Notes under the pieces: model-generated
Told to the model about the DNA's origin: nothing
Databases searched by the model: none
What the model saw: the letters and a program-made list of their open reading frames with translations, nothing else
Program-made: the position numbers and the translations under genes
Shown: positions 32,941 through 41,379 of the stretch, piece by piece
How the letters are laid out: each line of letters starts with the position of its first letter
How positions within the stretch are numbered: position 1 is the stretch's first letter
Source: Bacteroidota bacterium
Lineage (GTDB): Bacteria; Bacteroidota; Bacteroidia; Sphingobacteriales; Sphingobacteriaceae
Direction of reading: 5' to 3'
Assembly: GCA_023450085.1 (NCBI GenBank)
Contig: JAEXHI010000038.1
Span: forward strand, 36,519-100,518
Length of the DNA stretch: 64,000 bases

Positions 32941-34302
32941 ATGGCCAATCTATTTTCCTCTTTAAAAAACGCTTATCAACTCTTTAAAAGCGTAGATTTC
33001 CAAAAACTGGATGCTCTTTCCAAAAAAGTAGACCTGCCGAAAATGGTGGAGACAATTTCTAGTCTCGACGATAAACAATTGCAGGGAATGATGAAAATGA
33101 TGGGCGGCAGTTCTCGTAAAAAGGAATTACCTCCAATTGAGGGAGATTTTTATCAGTTGGGCGAAGAAGCGCTTAATGAAGAAGACAGGGCGCTACAATT
33201 GAAAGTGCGTACTTTTTTAGAGAAAGAAGTAAAACCTATTGTTAACCATTACTGGAACAGGGCAGAGTTTCCTTTCGAAATCATTCCTAAACTCGCGGAG
33301 CTTAATATTTGTGGTTTAACCTACGAGGGCTATGGCTGTCCAGGAAAATCTAACTTAATGGAAGGCATTTTGGCCATGGAAATGGCCCGTATCGATACCT
33401 CGCTGTCTACCTTTTTTGGGGTTCAAAGTGGCTTGGCCATGGGCTCTATCTACATTTGTGGTTCAGAAGAGCAAAAGCAACAATGGTTGCCTTTGATGCA
33501 GAAATTTGAAATGATTGGTGCCTTTGGTTTAACGGAACCAGAAGTAGGGTCTGCAGCTGCTGGAGGCTTAACCACTACCTGTAAAAAAGTTGGTGAGGAA
33601 TGGGTATTAAACGGTCAGAAAAAATGGATAGGGAATGCGACATTTGCCGATATTTTGATCATATGGGCTCGCGATGAAGATAGTGGGGATGTGAAAGGGT
33701 TTATTGTCAAAAAAGACAATCCAGGGTTTGCTGTAGAAAAAATGGAAAATAAAATGGCCCTACGTATTGTTCAAAATGGTTTAATCACCTTAACCAACTG
33801 TAAAATTGCTGAGAGCGATCGACTGCAAAATGCAAATTCATTTAAAGATACGGCAAAGGTATTGCAAATGACTAGGGCAGGGGTAGCATGGCAGGCGGTA
33901 GGTTGTGCTCGTGGAGCTTATGAAAATGCTCTTGATTATACTCGCACCCGCAAGCAATTTGGGAAGCCTATTGCATCTTTCCAGTTGATACAAAATCATT
34001 TGGTAGAAATGCTGTCGAACTTAACGGCGATGCAAACGCTTTGTTTCCGCTTATCTCAGCTGCAAGATCAAGGTTTGTTGAAGGACGAACATGCTTCATT
34101 GGCGAAGGTGTTCTGTTCGCTTCGTACCAGAGATGTAGTGAGTAAAGCAAGGGAAGTAATGGGAGGTAACGGAATTTTGCTGGAATATAATGTGGCTCGT
34201 TTTGTGGCAGATGCTGAAGCGATTTATTCATACGAAGGCACCAAAGAAATCAATACGTTGATTGTGGGTAGGGCTATTACAGGTTTTTCTGCCTTTGTTT
34301 AG
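32941..34302 (+). CDS. Acyl-CoA dehydrogenase, glutaryl-CoA dehydrogenase-like
   Basis: A 453-residue FAD enzyme. Residues about 1-70 are an unusual helical, Lys-rich N-terminal extension (DKQLQGMMKMMGGSSRKKE), absent from most of the family. The dehydrogenase fold follows: GAFGLTEPEVGS, WVLNGQKKWIGNATFADILIIWA, RKQFGKPIASFQLIQNHL, and AIYSYEGTKEINTLIVGRAITG, whose Glu near 431 is the position of the catalytic base in glutaryl-CoA dehydrogenase. Lysine 6-aminotransferase lies 0.7 kb away on the opposite strand, which fits lysine breakdown through glutaryl-CoA. The substrate remains an inference. Confidence 0.85.
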   Translation: MANLFSSLKNAYQLFKSVDFQKLDALSKKVDLPKMVETISSLDDKQLQGMMKMMGGSSRKKELPPIEGDFYQLGEEALNEEDRALQLKVRTFLEKEVKPIVNHYWNRAEFPFEIIPKLAELNICGLTYEGYGCPGKSNLMEGILAMEMARIDTSLSTFFGVQSGLAMGSIYICGSEEQKQQWLPLMQKFEMIGAFGLTEPEVGSAAAGGLTTTCKKVGEEWVLNGQKKWIGNATFADILIIWARDEDSGDVKGFIVKKDNPGFAVEKMENKMALRIVQNGLITLTNCKIAESDRLQNANSFKDTAKVLQMTRAGVAWQAVGCARGAYENALDYTRTRKQFGKPIASFQLIQNHLVEMLSNLTAMQTLCFRLSQLQDQGLLKDEHASLAKVFCSLRTRDVVSKAREVMGGNGILLEYNVARFVADAEAIYSYEGTKEINTLIVGRAITGFSAFV

Positions 34303-34369
34303 GTTTATTTAGACTTGTCAAGCGCATGTCACCCTCTTTGAGGGGGTAGGGGGAGGAATTATTTGTATA

Positions 34370-34400
34370 GACTTACGAAGTTTCTAAAACTTCTTAAGTC
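34370..34400. repeat. Near-palindrome, second copy of the 28515-28545 repeat
   Basis: GACTTACGAAGTTTC and AAAACTTCTTAAGTC around one base, differing from 28515-28545 at three positions. Intergenic, between the acyl-CoA dehydrogenase and the 134-aa gene. Confidence 0.65.
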
Positions 34401-34416
34401 TGGTTTCTTTAAGCAG

Positions 34417-34448
34417 AGATTGCTTCGTCGTACCTCCTCACAATGACG
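34417..34448. repeat. Diverged half-copy of the 14312-14395 repeat
   Basis: AGATTGCTTCGTcGTACCTC, a short change, then ACAATGACG. It resembles the right arm at 14369-14395 but has no inverted partner. Confidence 0.55.
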
Positions 34449-34474
34449 CAACGTTAGCTTAAAATAAACCAACA

Positions 34475-34879
34475 CTATTTAAAAGGCCATTTGATTAATC
34501 CAACATTTCCCATGGCACTTTTTTCGTACAGTGCAAAGCAATTTTGATTGAATAATGTGTCAAAATTAACATCACCAGGAGAGAGGTTGGTAGGGGCTCC
34601 TTTGCCTTCTAAAAAATAATAAACTTTGGTGTTGCCGTATTTAGTATGTGGCATCAAATCGCCATAAGCTTGTAATTGGGCTGCGGTGGTATCTTTCAGC
34701 GTAACTGCATAAATGCGTTGTACAGGACCAGTATTGTTTTCATTTCGGTAACTTGCTATTTCTTTAAATCCACCTTTCAGGTCTTTAATGCCCGATTGTG
34801 TGAAAGTATCTTTAAGCATCCATCCAATAAGGAAAAGAACCAATACTCCAATAAGAAACTTAGTGCCAACTTTTTTCAT
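34475..34879 (-). CDS. Uncharacterised membrane-anchored protein
   Basis: A 134-residue protein with one N-terminal hydrophobic helix (about residues 8-23, FLIGVLVLFLIGWML) and a soluble domain of about 105 residues of unrecognised family (IYAVTLKDTTAAQLQAYGDLMPHTKYGNTKVYYFLEG). It is likely anchored to the inner membrane and faces the periplasm. It is separated from lat upstream by a strong hairpin, so it is probably expressed on its own. No function proposed. Confidence 0.6.
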   Translation of the reverse strand: MKKVGTKFLIGVLVLFLIGWMLKDTFTQSGIKDLKGGFKEIASYRNENNTGPVQRIYAVTLKDTTAAQLQAYGDLMPHTKYGNTKVYYFLEGKGAPTNLSPGDVNFDTLFNQNCFALYEKSAMGNVGLIKWPFK

Positions 34880-34935
34880 GCTCCGAAATTAGCTCAAATA
34901 AGCACTTGTTTTGTTGTTGGTAAGTCAGGAAATAT

Positions 34936-34967
34936 AAAAGGCTATTTAAGAGATTAAATAGCCTTTT
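34936..34967 (-). terminator. Terminator of lat
   Basis: A 14-bp perfect stem, AAAAGGCTATTTAA (34936-34949) with TTAAATAGCCTTTT (34954-34967), loop of 4 nt. It lies just past the lat stop codon. Confidence 0.8.
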
Positions 34968-34978
34968 GTTTTTTAGGT

Positions 34979-36310
34979 TTACAGTGTTGGTAATATTTTG
35001 CGTATCACTTCAATTCCTTCGTCAATATGTTGTTTTTCGATGCATAAAGCTGGTCTGAAACGAATGGTTTGATTGCCGCAACCTAGAAACATCACGTTGT
35101 TGGCCATTCCTTTTTCGATGAACTTGTTGCGCATTTCCTTTTCAGGGAAATCGAAAGAGCACAGTAAGCCACGACCACGTACATTGCTCATTTTTTCGTG
35201 CTCATTGGCAAGTACTTGAAGCTGACTTTTTAAGTATTCGCCTAAAGTAGCGGCATTGTCACACAGGTTATCTTCTTCAACAATATTTAAAATTTGTGTA
35301 GAACGTACCATGTCTACTAAATTTCCACCCCAAGTGGAGTTGATTCTCGAAGGTACATTGAAAACATTTCCTTCCACTTCATCTACTTTGTTGCCTACTA
35401 AAATACCACAGATTTGCATCTTCTTTCCAAAGGCTACAATATCTGGTCTAGCCTTTTCGCTAAAATGTTGGTGGCACCAGAATTTTCCAGTTAAACCTAC
35501 ACCTGTTTGTACTTCGTCGAAAATTAAGAAAGCCTCATTCTCATCAGCCAGTTGACGAAGTTGGATTAGAAATTCTTCTCTGATATGGTTATCGCCGCCT
35601 TCAGACTGAATTGGTTCAATAATGATGGCGCAAATGTCATCCTTATTTTCAGCGAAAGCTTGTTTGATTTGAGCAATAGAAGCGGCTTCGGTTTCTTCGG
35701 CTACCTTTAAATTGTTGCCACTTAGTGGAAATTTAACTTGCGGCGTGCTTACTCTTGGCCAATCAAATTTGGCAAACCATTTGGTTTTATCAGGCAAGGT
35801 ATTGGTTAAGCTTAAGGTGTAGCCACTACGGCCGTGAAACGCTTTTTCAAAGTGAATCACTTTAAAGCCTTTTTCTTCTTTATACCCTTTTTTGAAGTTT
35901 TTCTGCACTTTCCAGTCCATGGCCACTTTTAGTGCGTTCTCTATGGCTAATGCTCCACCTGCAATAAAAAAAGCATGTGGCAGGTAATCGGGGATGCCTA
36001 CTCTAGAGAAAGTGTTTACAAATTCAGCATATTGTTGGGTATAAACATCTGAATTGGATGGGTTAGCCAAGGCAGCTAATAATAGGTGATGTTTAAAGGC
36101 TTCATCGTTCACCATTTTGGGGTGGTTGTAACCCAAAGGAACGGAAGCAAAACAAGTAAAGAAATCTAGTAGTTTACGATCGTATTTTGAATCGTAGATG
36201 TAGGCTCCGTTACTTTTTTCCATGTCATAGGTAAGGTCATAACCATCGGCAAGAATATGTTTTTTAAGAGCTTGTTTAACCTCACCAGGAGGAACGCTTA
36301 GGTGATACAT
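34979..36310 (-). CDS. lat: L-lysine 6-transaminase
   Basis: A 443-residue class III PLP aminotransferase transferring the epsilon-amino group of lysine to 2-oxoglutarate, giving 2-aminoadipate semialdehyde. The N-terminus (LDFFTCFASVPLGYNHPKM), HGRSGYTLSLTNT, LIFDEVQTGVGLTGKFWCHQ and AFGKKMQICGILVG (PLP Lys) match the Lat subfamily more closely than acetylornithine or GABA transaminases. Length is standard. With the glutaryl-CoA-dehydrogenase-like gene nearby it suggests lysine catabolism; no semialdehyde dehydrogenase is visible in the window. Confidence 0.9.
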   Translation of the reverse strand: MYHLSVPPGEVKQALKKHILADGYDLTYDMEKSNGAYIYDSKYDRKLLDFFTCFASVPLGYNHPKMVNDEAFKHHLLLAALANPSNSDVYTQQYAEFVNTFSRVGIPDYLPHAFFIAGGALAIENALKVAMDWKVQKNFKKGYKEEKGFKVIHFEKAFHGRSGYTLSLTNTLPDKTKWFAKFDWPRVSTPQVKFPLSGNNLKVAEETEAASIAQIKQAFAENKDDICAIIIEPIQSEGGDNHIREEFLIQLRQLADENEAFLIFDEVQTGVGLTGKFWCHQHFSEKARPDIVAFGKKMQICGILVGNKVDEVEGNVFNVPSRINSTWGGNLVDMVRSTQILNIVEEDNLCDNAATLGEYLKSQLQVLANEHEKMSNVRGRGLLCSFDFPEKEMRNKFIEKGMANNVMFLGCGNQTIRFRPALCIEKQHIDEGIEVIRKILPTL

Positions 36311-36332
36311 AAATTTAAGTTTTGGTATATCT

Positions 36333-36363
36333 CAAATTTAGATAAATAGGCCAAATTATCAAA
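36333..36363 (-). promoter_or_regulatory. Promoter of lat
   Basis: On the minus strand: TTTG (36360-36363), 19 bp, TAAATTTG (36333-36340). It ends 22 bases before the ATG. Confidence 0.55.
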
Positions 36364-36478
36364 TTTAGGCGGTTTTTGAACTCTGAGTTCAAAAACTAGG
36401 TTTAAACAGTTTAAAGTTGGTTTTTGACTAAAACTTTAACAATGATTAAAAAATGTGGAAAAAATATTTTGAAAAAAC

Positions 36479-37342
36479 TTAGCTGAATTGGTCAATTTTT
36501 CCCAAAATTCCGAAGATACCGCCGGTGTGAAGCATTAAAATTTTGGAGTCTTTCTCAATTATTCCTTTTTCTACTAAATCAAAGATGGCATAACACATTT
36601 TTGAAGTATAAATAGGATCTAATAAAATGCCTGTGCTACTAGTAAAGTCTTTGATGAAAGTAATGAGCTCGGGAGTAGTTTTAGCGTAACCCCCAAAGTG
36701 ATAATCGGTATGTAGCTGTAATTTGGTGAGGTCACTTTCATACATCGCTATTTCATCCTGAATAAAGTCGCCTCCCTTTAAAACTGGAATAACATGCAAG
36801 GTGGTTTGTAACTGGTGCTTATTGATGCCTCTTAGTAATCCAGCAGCAGTAGTTCCAGTTCCAGCTGCGCAAAATATATGGTCAAAGTTTTCTTGCAGCT
36901 CCCCAATAATTTCGGCACAACCCATAACTGCTTCTTCACTTGCACCTCCTTCATTTACAAAATAAGCATCGTTGTTATTCGAGTAATGTTTTTCAAACAA
37001 AACTTCTTTATGCTTATAACTTTCTCTATCAATAAAATGAAGTTGCATGCCAAAAAGCTTACATAGGGTAAGCATTGGATTGTTCACTTCTTCACCGCGT
37101 ACAAATGCAGTGGTTTTAAAATCGTTTTGGGCAGCTGCGGCTGCGGTAGCCAATAAATGGTTGGAATAAGCTCCTCCAAAAGTAATGAGGTGCTTTTTGT
37201 TTTTTTCGGTAGCGTCTTGTAAAATATATTTCAGTTTGCGCCATTTATTGCCAGAAACGAAAGGGTCAATCAAATCATCTCGTTTAACGAAAAGAGATTG
37301 TCCTCGAAAAGAAACCTGATGTATAGGGCTGGGCAATAGCAT
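36479..37342 (-). CDS. 1-aminocyclopropane-1-carboxylate deaminase / D-cysteine desulfhydrase-like PLP enzyme
   Basis: A 287-residue fold-type II PLP enzyme. VSGNKWRKLKYIL contains the PLP-binding Lys near residue 33, and TFGGAYSNHLLATAAAA follows with the Ser/Asn pair. The phosphate loop is FCAAGTGTTAAGL. In Bacteroidota this group more often acts on D-cysteine or related amino acids than on ACC; the two cannot be told apart by eye. The ATG at 37342 is preferred: the in-frame start at 37363 would sit inside the terminator hairpin of the preceding gene. Confidence 0.85.
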   Translation of the reverse strand: MLLPSPIHQVSFRGQSLFVKRDDLIDPFVSGNKWRKLKYILQDATEKNKKHLITFGGAYSNHLLATAAAAAQNDFKTTAFVRGEEVNNPMLTLCKLFGMQLHFIDRESYKHKEVLFEKHYSNNNDAYFVNEGGASEEAVMGCAEIIGELQENFDHIFCAAGTGTTAAGLLRGINKHQLQTTLHVIPVLKGGDFIQDEIAMYESDLTKLQLHTDYHFGGYAKTTPELITFIKDFTSSTGILLDPIYTSKMCYAIFDLVEKGIIEKDSKILMLHTGGIFGILGKIDQFS

Positions 37343-37347
37343 AAAAT

Positions 37348-37377
37348 AAAAAAGCTTCCCCAAAGAGAAGCTTTTTT
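37348..37377 (-). terminator. Terminator of the DUF6588 gene
   Basis: AAAAAAGCTTC (37348-37358) pairs with GAAGCTTTTTT (37367-37377). T-rich on the minus strand, right after the stop at 37395. Confidence 0.85.
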
Positions 37378-37394
37378 ATGCTTTTTTGAAAATT

Positions 37395-38408
37395 TTAATT
37401 ACCTATTCCAAAGCCAATACCTGCATTTGCATAACCGTACTTAGCTTGGGTATATGAACCATATAACCTGAAGAAGCCTAAGTGTAGTTGAAAACCTAAA
37501 GAGGCTTTCATGCCACTAACATCCGTTCTTTTAATCTCAAATGGATTGGTGTAAGTTTGGCTAGGATCTGTATCGTCAAAACTATAAGTTCCAAGAGCTC
37601 TGATATTAGTGTTAGATTTGTTGTAACCAACACTAAAGAATGGAGTGAACATCGCTATTTTCTTAGATATGATCGCGTCTACATTCACTCCTTTTAATTT
37701 AACATCGATATTTTGGTTAGGGTTAGGATTTTGTCCTACTTCCAAAGGAATATTCCATTTTAATTGGGTATAACCAAAAGCAACTGCTAAATCAAAAGGA
37801 AGTATTTTTCCTGTTTTACCTAAAACTAAAGGCAATACTTCTACTTTAGCACCTACACCAAAAAGATCAACTTTACCAAAATCGCTTAAATCGATGGTTG
37901 GGGTGTATCTTAATGATACATCTATATTTTTAGGAAGGCCTACCGTTAATTGAACTTGAGGAGCCGGTACTACACCAACGCCAATACCTTTAGGTAAGTT
38001 GAATTGCTTAGAGGGGTCATTGCCTACCTGCATTCTAGTTCCTTCTTGCTTTGGTCCAGAAAGGCTAGGCGTGTTCACATTAGAACCTGCTACTGGCGCC
38101 ATACTGGTAAGGCCTAGTTTAGTTACATTAAATGTTTTGTCGCTTGAAGGGACAAAAGCACCAGAGGCGGTAATCCTTAAATCAAAGCGTAAAAAGTTTT
38201 TTGCTTTTGCAGAAGTGTACCACATTGAGTTTAAACCTAAACCAAATCCAGTAGTTGCAGGTAGAAGGTAAGCGCCGGCTAATTTTCCAGCATCCGCTGG
38301 AGTTCCTTTAAAAACACCACCAACTTCATCTTGTGCCATTAAATTAAAAGGCAATAAAAAAGCGCTAAGAATAATTGTATTTCTTAGCGCTCTAAATTTT
38401 TTTTCCAT
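37395..38408 (-). CDS. DUF6588 outer-membrane beta-barrel-like protein
   Basis: A 337-residue protein with a signal peptide (cleavage near LMAQ). It then shows many alternating strands with short turns (GVGVVPAPQVQLTVGLPKNIDVSLRYTP; FDLAVAFGYTQLKW) and a C-terminal strand ending GIGFGIGN, consistent with an outer-membrane barrel. DUF6588 is the best family match I recognise. No ligand or partner is evident. A hairpin with a T tract sits inside its signal-peptide coding region (38361-38391), which could control expression. Confidence 0.75.
   Translation of the reverse strand: MEKKFRALRNTIILSAFLLPFNLMAQDEVGGVFKGTPADAGKLAGAYLLPATTGFGLGLNSMWYTSAKAKNFLRFDLRITASGAFVPSSDKTFNVTKLGLTSMAPVAGSNVNTPSLSGPKQEGTRMQVGNDPSKQFNLPKGIGVGVVPAPQVQLTVGLPKNIDVSLRYTPTIDLSDFGKVDLFGVGAKVEVLPLVLGKTGKILPFDLAVAFGYTQLKWNIPLEVGQNPNPNQNIDVKLKGVNVDAIISKKIAMFTPFFSVGYNKSNTNIRALGTYSFDDTDPSQTYTNPFEIKRTDVSGMKASLGFQLHLGFFRLYGSYTQAKYGYANAGIGFGIGN
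38361..38391 (-). promoter_or_regulatory. Terminator-like hairpin inside the signal-peptide coding region
   Basis: AGCGCTAAGAA (38361-38371) and TTCTTAGCGCT (38381-38391) form an 11-bp perfect stem with a 9-nt loop. On the minus strand the stem is followed by TTTTTT. It spans codons 6-16 of the DUF6588 gene, so if it acts it would be an attenuator. Confidence 0.5.
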
Positions 38409-38582
38409 GTTTATTTGTTTGATATTCAGACACGAAAATATATTTTTCTAATTAAATAAGGAAAAAAATTCATTACAATCTTAAGGTTTTGAGTAAAGCT
38501 TTTCATACGCACTACATAATTTCTACTCCTACTCTACAATAAATAAGCCAATTTGTTTTTAAATAATGTCGTTTTGATAATT

Positions 38583-38590
38583 TATTTTTG
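38583..38590 (+). promoter_or_regulatory. -7 box of the RluA-family gene
   Basis: TATTTTTG ending four bases before the ATG at 38595. It rules out the longer in-frame start at 38553. Confidence 0.5.
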
Positions 38591-38594
38591 CAAC

Positions 38595-39629
38595 ATGGAA
38601 AATTTCGCAATAGGGCAAGAGGAAGAAGAACAGGATTTATTTGAGCATTTTAATATTGTCGTTGATAAAGGACAGTCGCTATTGCGAATTGACAAGTTTT
38701 TGATGCACCGTATCGAAAATGCTTCTAGAAATAGGATACAGAACGCCATTGATGCAGGAAATGTATTGGTGAACAAGCAAACGATCAAGGCTAGCTATAA
38801 AGTGAAGCCTTTTGACGAGATTTCTATTGTGTATGCTCAACCGCCTCGTGATACTGAGGTTTATCCTGAGGATATTCCGTTGGATATTGTTTATGAAGAT
38901 GATGATTTGCTGGTGGTGAACAAGCCCGCAGGAATGGTGGTGCATCCGGGTTACAATAATTACACAGGAACTTTAGTAAACGCATTGGCATTCCATTTTG
39001 ATCAATTGCCTACTTTACCAGGGAATGATGGTCGACCAGGTTTGGTACATCGTATAGATAAAGACACTTCGGGGTTATTGCTCATCAGTAAAAACGAAAT
39101 CACCATGACTAAGTTGGCGAAACAGTTTTTTGATCACAGTATTACACGTAAATACGTTGCTTTGGCTTGGGGCGATATCGAGAATGATGGCAGGATAGAA
39201 GGATATATAGGTCGTAGCTTGAAAAATCGTATCATTCAGGATGTGTATGATGATGAGGAAAAAGGCAAGTGGTCGGTAACCAATTATCAGGTATTGGAAC
39301 GTTTGAATTATGTTACTTTGGTGAGTTGCCAATTAGAAACAGGACGTACTCATCAAATTAGGGCACACATGAAGCACATCGGGCATCCACTTTTTAATGA
39401 TGCTAACTACGGTGGAAATAAGATTTTAAAAGGTACTACGTTTTCTAAATACAAGCAATTTGTGACCAATTGTTTCGACATCATGCCGCGACAAGCTTTA
39501 CATGCGAAAACTTTGGGCTTTATACATCCAACCACTAAAGAATATATGGAATTTGAGGCTCCTTTGCCAGCAGATTTTGATTCGGTTTTAGCCAAATGGC
39601 GTAATTATTTAGTACAACCTCAGTCGTAG
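38595..39629 (+). CDS. RluA-family pseudouridine synthase with S4 domain (RluD-like)
   Basis: A 344-residue rRNA-modifying enzyme. The acidic N-terminal stretch is followed by an S4 RNA-binding domain (about 30-85: LLRIDKFLMHRIENASRNRIQNAIDAGNVLVN) and the RluA catalytic domain with VVNKPAGMVVHPG and HRIDKDTSGLLLIS, where Asp is the nucleophile. The ETGRTHQIRAHMKHIGHPL motif is also present. The domain order resembles RluD, which modifies helix 69 of 23S rRNA. The next gene begins immediately after the stop, with no gap. Confidence 0.92.
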   Translation: MENFAIGQEEEEQDLFEHFNIVVDKGQSLLRIDKFLMHRIENASRNRIQNAIDAGNVLVNKQTIKASYKVKPFDEISIVYAQPPRDTEVYPEDIPLDIVYEDDDLLVVNKPAGMVVHPGYNNYTGTLVNALAFHFDQLPTLPGNDGRPGLVHRIDKDTSGLLLISKNEITMTKLAKQFFDHSITRKYVALAWGDIENDGRIEGYIGRSLKNRIIQDVYDDEEKGKWSVTNYQVLERLNYVTLVSCQLETGRTHQIRAHMKHIGHPLFNDANYGGNKILKGTTFSKYKQFVTNCFDIMPRQALHAKTLGFIHPTTKEYMEFEAPLPADFDSVLAKWRNYLVQPQS

Positions 39630-40466
39630 ATGCCGCAGTATATTTTATTTAACGACCAGTTTTATGAGAGCGACGCTCCGCTTTTGCATGCCCATAATAG
39701 AGGCTTCAAATTTGGAGATGGTTTGTTTGAGTCGATGCGAATGTGCAGTGGAAAGTTGAAATTTCCGGAGCTTCATGCGGATAGGTTGCACGCTGGAATG
39801 AAGGCGCTCAAGATGGACGGTTATACTTTATTGGATGACTACTTTTTAAAACAAAAAGCAGCAGAGTTAACTAAAAAGAATAAGATTAATGGCAATGCTC
39901 GTCTGCGTTTAACCATATATCGCAATGGAGAAGGGCTCTACACGCCTCAAAGTAATAAGGTGGGATATCTTTTGGAAGCTTCTACTTTGCCCAATACAGA
40001 ATATGAGCTTAATACTAAGGGGCTAATTGTGGATGTGTATGATGAAATCCCTAAACCCATCAATAAGCTTTCAAATTATAAAACCACTAATTCCTTGTTG
40101 TACGTAATGGCAGGGCTATATCAAAAGCAGCACCGTTTGGATGAAGCTTTGTTGCTTAATCAAAATGGTTTTTTGTGCGAAAGTACTAGCTCAAATGTTT
40201 TTGTGGTATATCAGGGGCAAATTTATACACCTGCGCTTTCTGAAGGTTGCGTGGCCGGTGTAATGAGGAATGTGGTGATGCAGTTGGCTAAGCAAAACCA
40301 ATTGCCATTAATTGAAGCGCAAATTAACCCCCAGATATTGAACGAAGCTGAGGAGGTTTTTGTAACTAATGCAGTTAGCGGTATCAGATGGGTAATGGGC
40401 TACGGAAGAAAACGTTACTTTAATGAAGTAGCCAAAGCTTTGAGTGCAAAGCTAAACTCACTGTAG
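39630..40466 (+). CDS. Class IV aminotransferase, PabC-like (aminodeoxychorismate lyase candidate)
   Basis: A 278-residue fold-type IV PLP enzyme. HNRGFKFGDGLFESMR near the N-terminus, KLSNYKTTNSLLYV with the PLP Lys near 150, and the LCESTSSNVFVV and VTNAVSGIRWV regions are all typical. The family includes branched-chain aminotransferases, D-amino-acid transaminases and 4-amino-4-deoxychorismate lyase; the size and the pabB gene in this window favour PabC, but this is inference. It starts directly after the pseudouridine synthase stop codon. Confidence 0.8.
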   Translation: MPQYILFNDQFYESDAPLLHAHNRGFKFGDGLFESMRMCSGKLKFPELHADRLHAGMKALKMDGYTLLDDYFLKQKAAELTKKNKINGNARLRLTIYRNGEGLYTPQSNKVGYLLEASTLPNTEYELNTKGLIVDVYDEIPKPINKLSNYKTTNSLLYVMAGLYQKQHRLDEALLLNQNGFLCESTSSNVFVVYQGQIYTPALSEGCVAGVMRNVVMQLAKQNQLPLIEAQINPQILNEAEEVFVTNAVSGIRWVMGYGRKRYFNEVAKALSAKLNSL

Positions 40467-40583
40467 ATTTTTCAGGGAGATTTGATTGTATCGCGGATAA
40501 ATTACATAGTCGTTTATTTCTTTATAGGTTTTTCGGGATAAAATTTTTGTATCTTGTTTTTACACACACAAATGTAAATCGAT

Positions 40584-41327
40584 ATGAAAAAACTACTCAT
40601 GATCGTCATGGCATGCTATGCCCTGAACGCTCGTTCGCAAACGGACGAATCCAGAAATTTTATTTACCTCAATTCCGATTCTGTTATTCATGCAGATCGA
40701 ATCAGGTTGCGATCTGATTTTGCCGGTTCGTGGGTATTGCGGGCCGACTCCAGAAGAGTTCCTTTGGAACAGGTAAAGTTCTTTAATAATGAAGATGGTT
40801 TCTTTGCCAATACCCGAAAGACGACCATCTTTAGTATTAACTCATTTTCGGAAAGAATTGTGAAAGGTAAAATCAATCTTTATCAAGAGGTTGCCTATGA
40901 TCCCGTTCCGTATGAATTCGACCATTACCGATTTAGAGACAGGGGACCACGAGTAATTTCTACCAGGTTGTTTTATAACAAAGGCTATTCAGATGTGAAA
41001 AAAGTAAGCTACGCTAGCTTGAAAATGGATTTGGCCGACAATCCTAAAAGTCTTGATTTTTTGGAGGGGTATAGAAAAAGTAAGCAAGGAGGGACTATTA
41101 TGTATGTAGCCGCGGGAGCTGCTATTTTAGCAGGACTGATTAACTTTGTAAGTACTGGTAGTAGAGAAATGAATAGCGCTTCTTTTGAAAGGACGAGTAC
41201 TAACGGTTATGTAGGGAGTGTTGTATTGTTGGGAGTAGGAGGAGGTTTGGCTTTAGGAGGTTACCTCATGCAAGCGTCAGCTAATAGGGATATAGAAAGG
41301 GCAATAGATGCTTATAACCTTAAATAA
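40584..41327 (+). CDS. Uncharacterised exported protein with C-terminal membrane helices
   Basis: A 247-residue protein with a signal peptide (cleavage near ARSQ), a polar domain of about 150 residues with many Arg/Tyr/Phe, then two hydrophobic segments (about 173-190 and 213-232; GGTIMYVAAGAAILAGLINFV, cut by a Ser/Thr-rich linker, and VGSVVLLGVGGGLALGGYLM). No family is recognised. It is followed by a bidirectional terminator. Confidence 0.65.
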   Translation: MKKLLMIVMACYALNARSQTDESRNFIYLNSDSVIHADRIRLRSDFAGSWVLRADSRRVPLEQVKFFNNEDGFFANTRKTTIFSINSFSERIVKGKINLYQEVAYDPVPYEFDHYRFRDRGPRVISTRLFYNKGYSDVKKVSYASLKMDLADNPKSLDFLEGYRKSKQGGTIMYVAAGAAILAGLINFVSTGSREMNSASFERTSTNGYVGSVVLLGVGGGLALGGYLMQASANRDIERAIDAYNLK

Positions 41328-41339
41328 ATGAGGATGAAA

Positions 41340-41371
41340 CAAGTTTCCCAATTTTAATTTTGGGAAACTTG
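41340..41371. terminator. Bidirectional terminator between the 247-aa gene and fmt
   Basis: A 12-bp perfect stem, CAAGTTTCCCAA (41340-41351) with TTGGGAAACTTG (41360-41371), loop of 8 nt, between converging genes. Confidence 0.8.
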
Positions 41372-41379
41372 TTAGCTTT

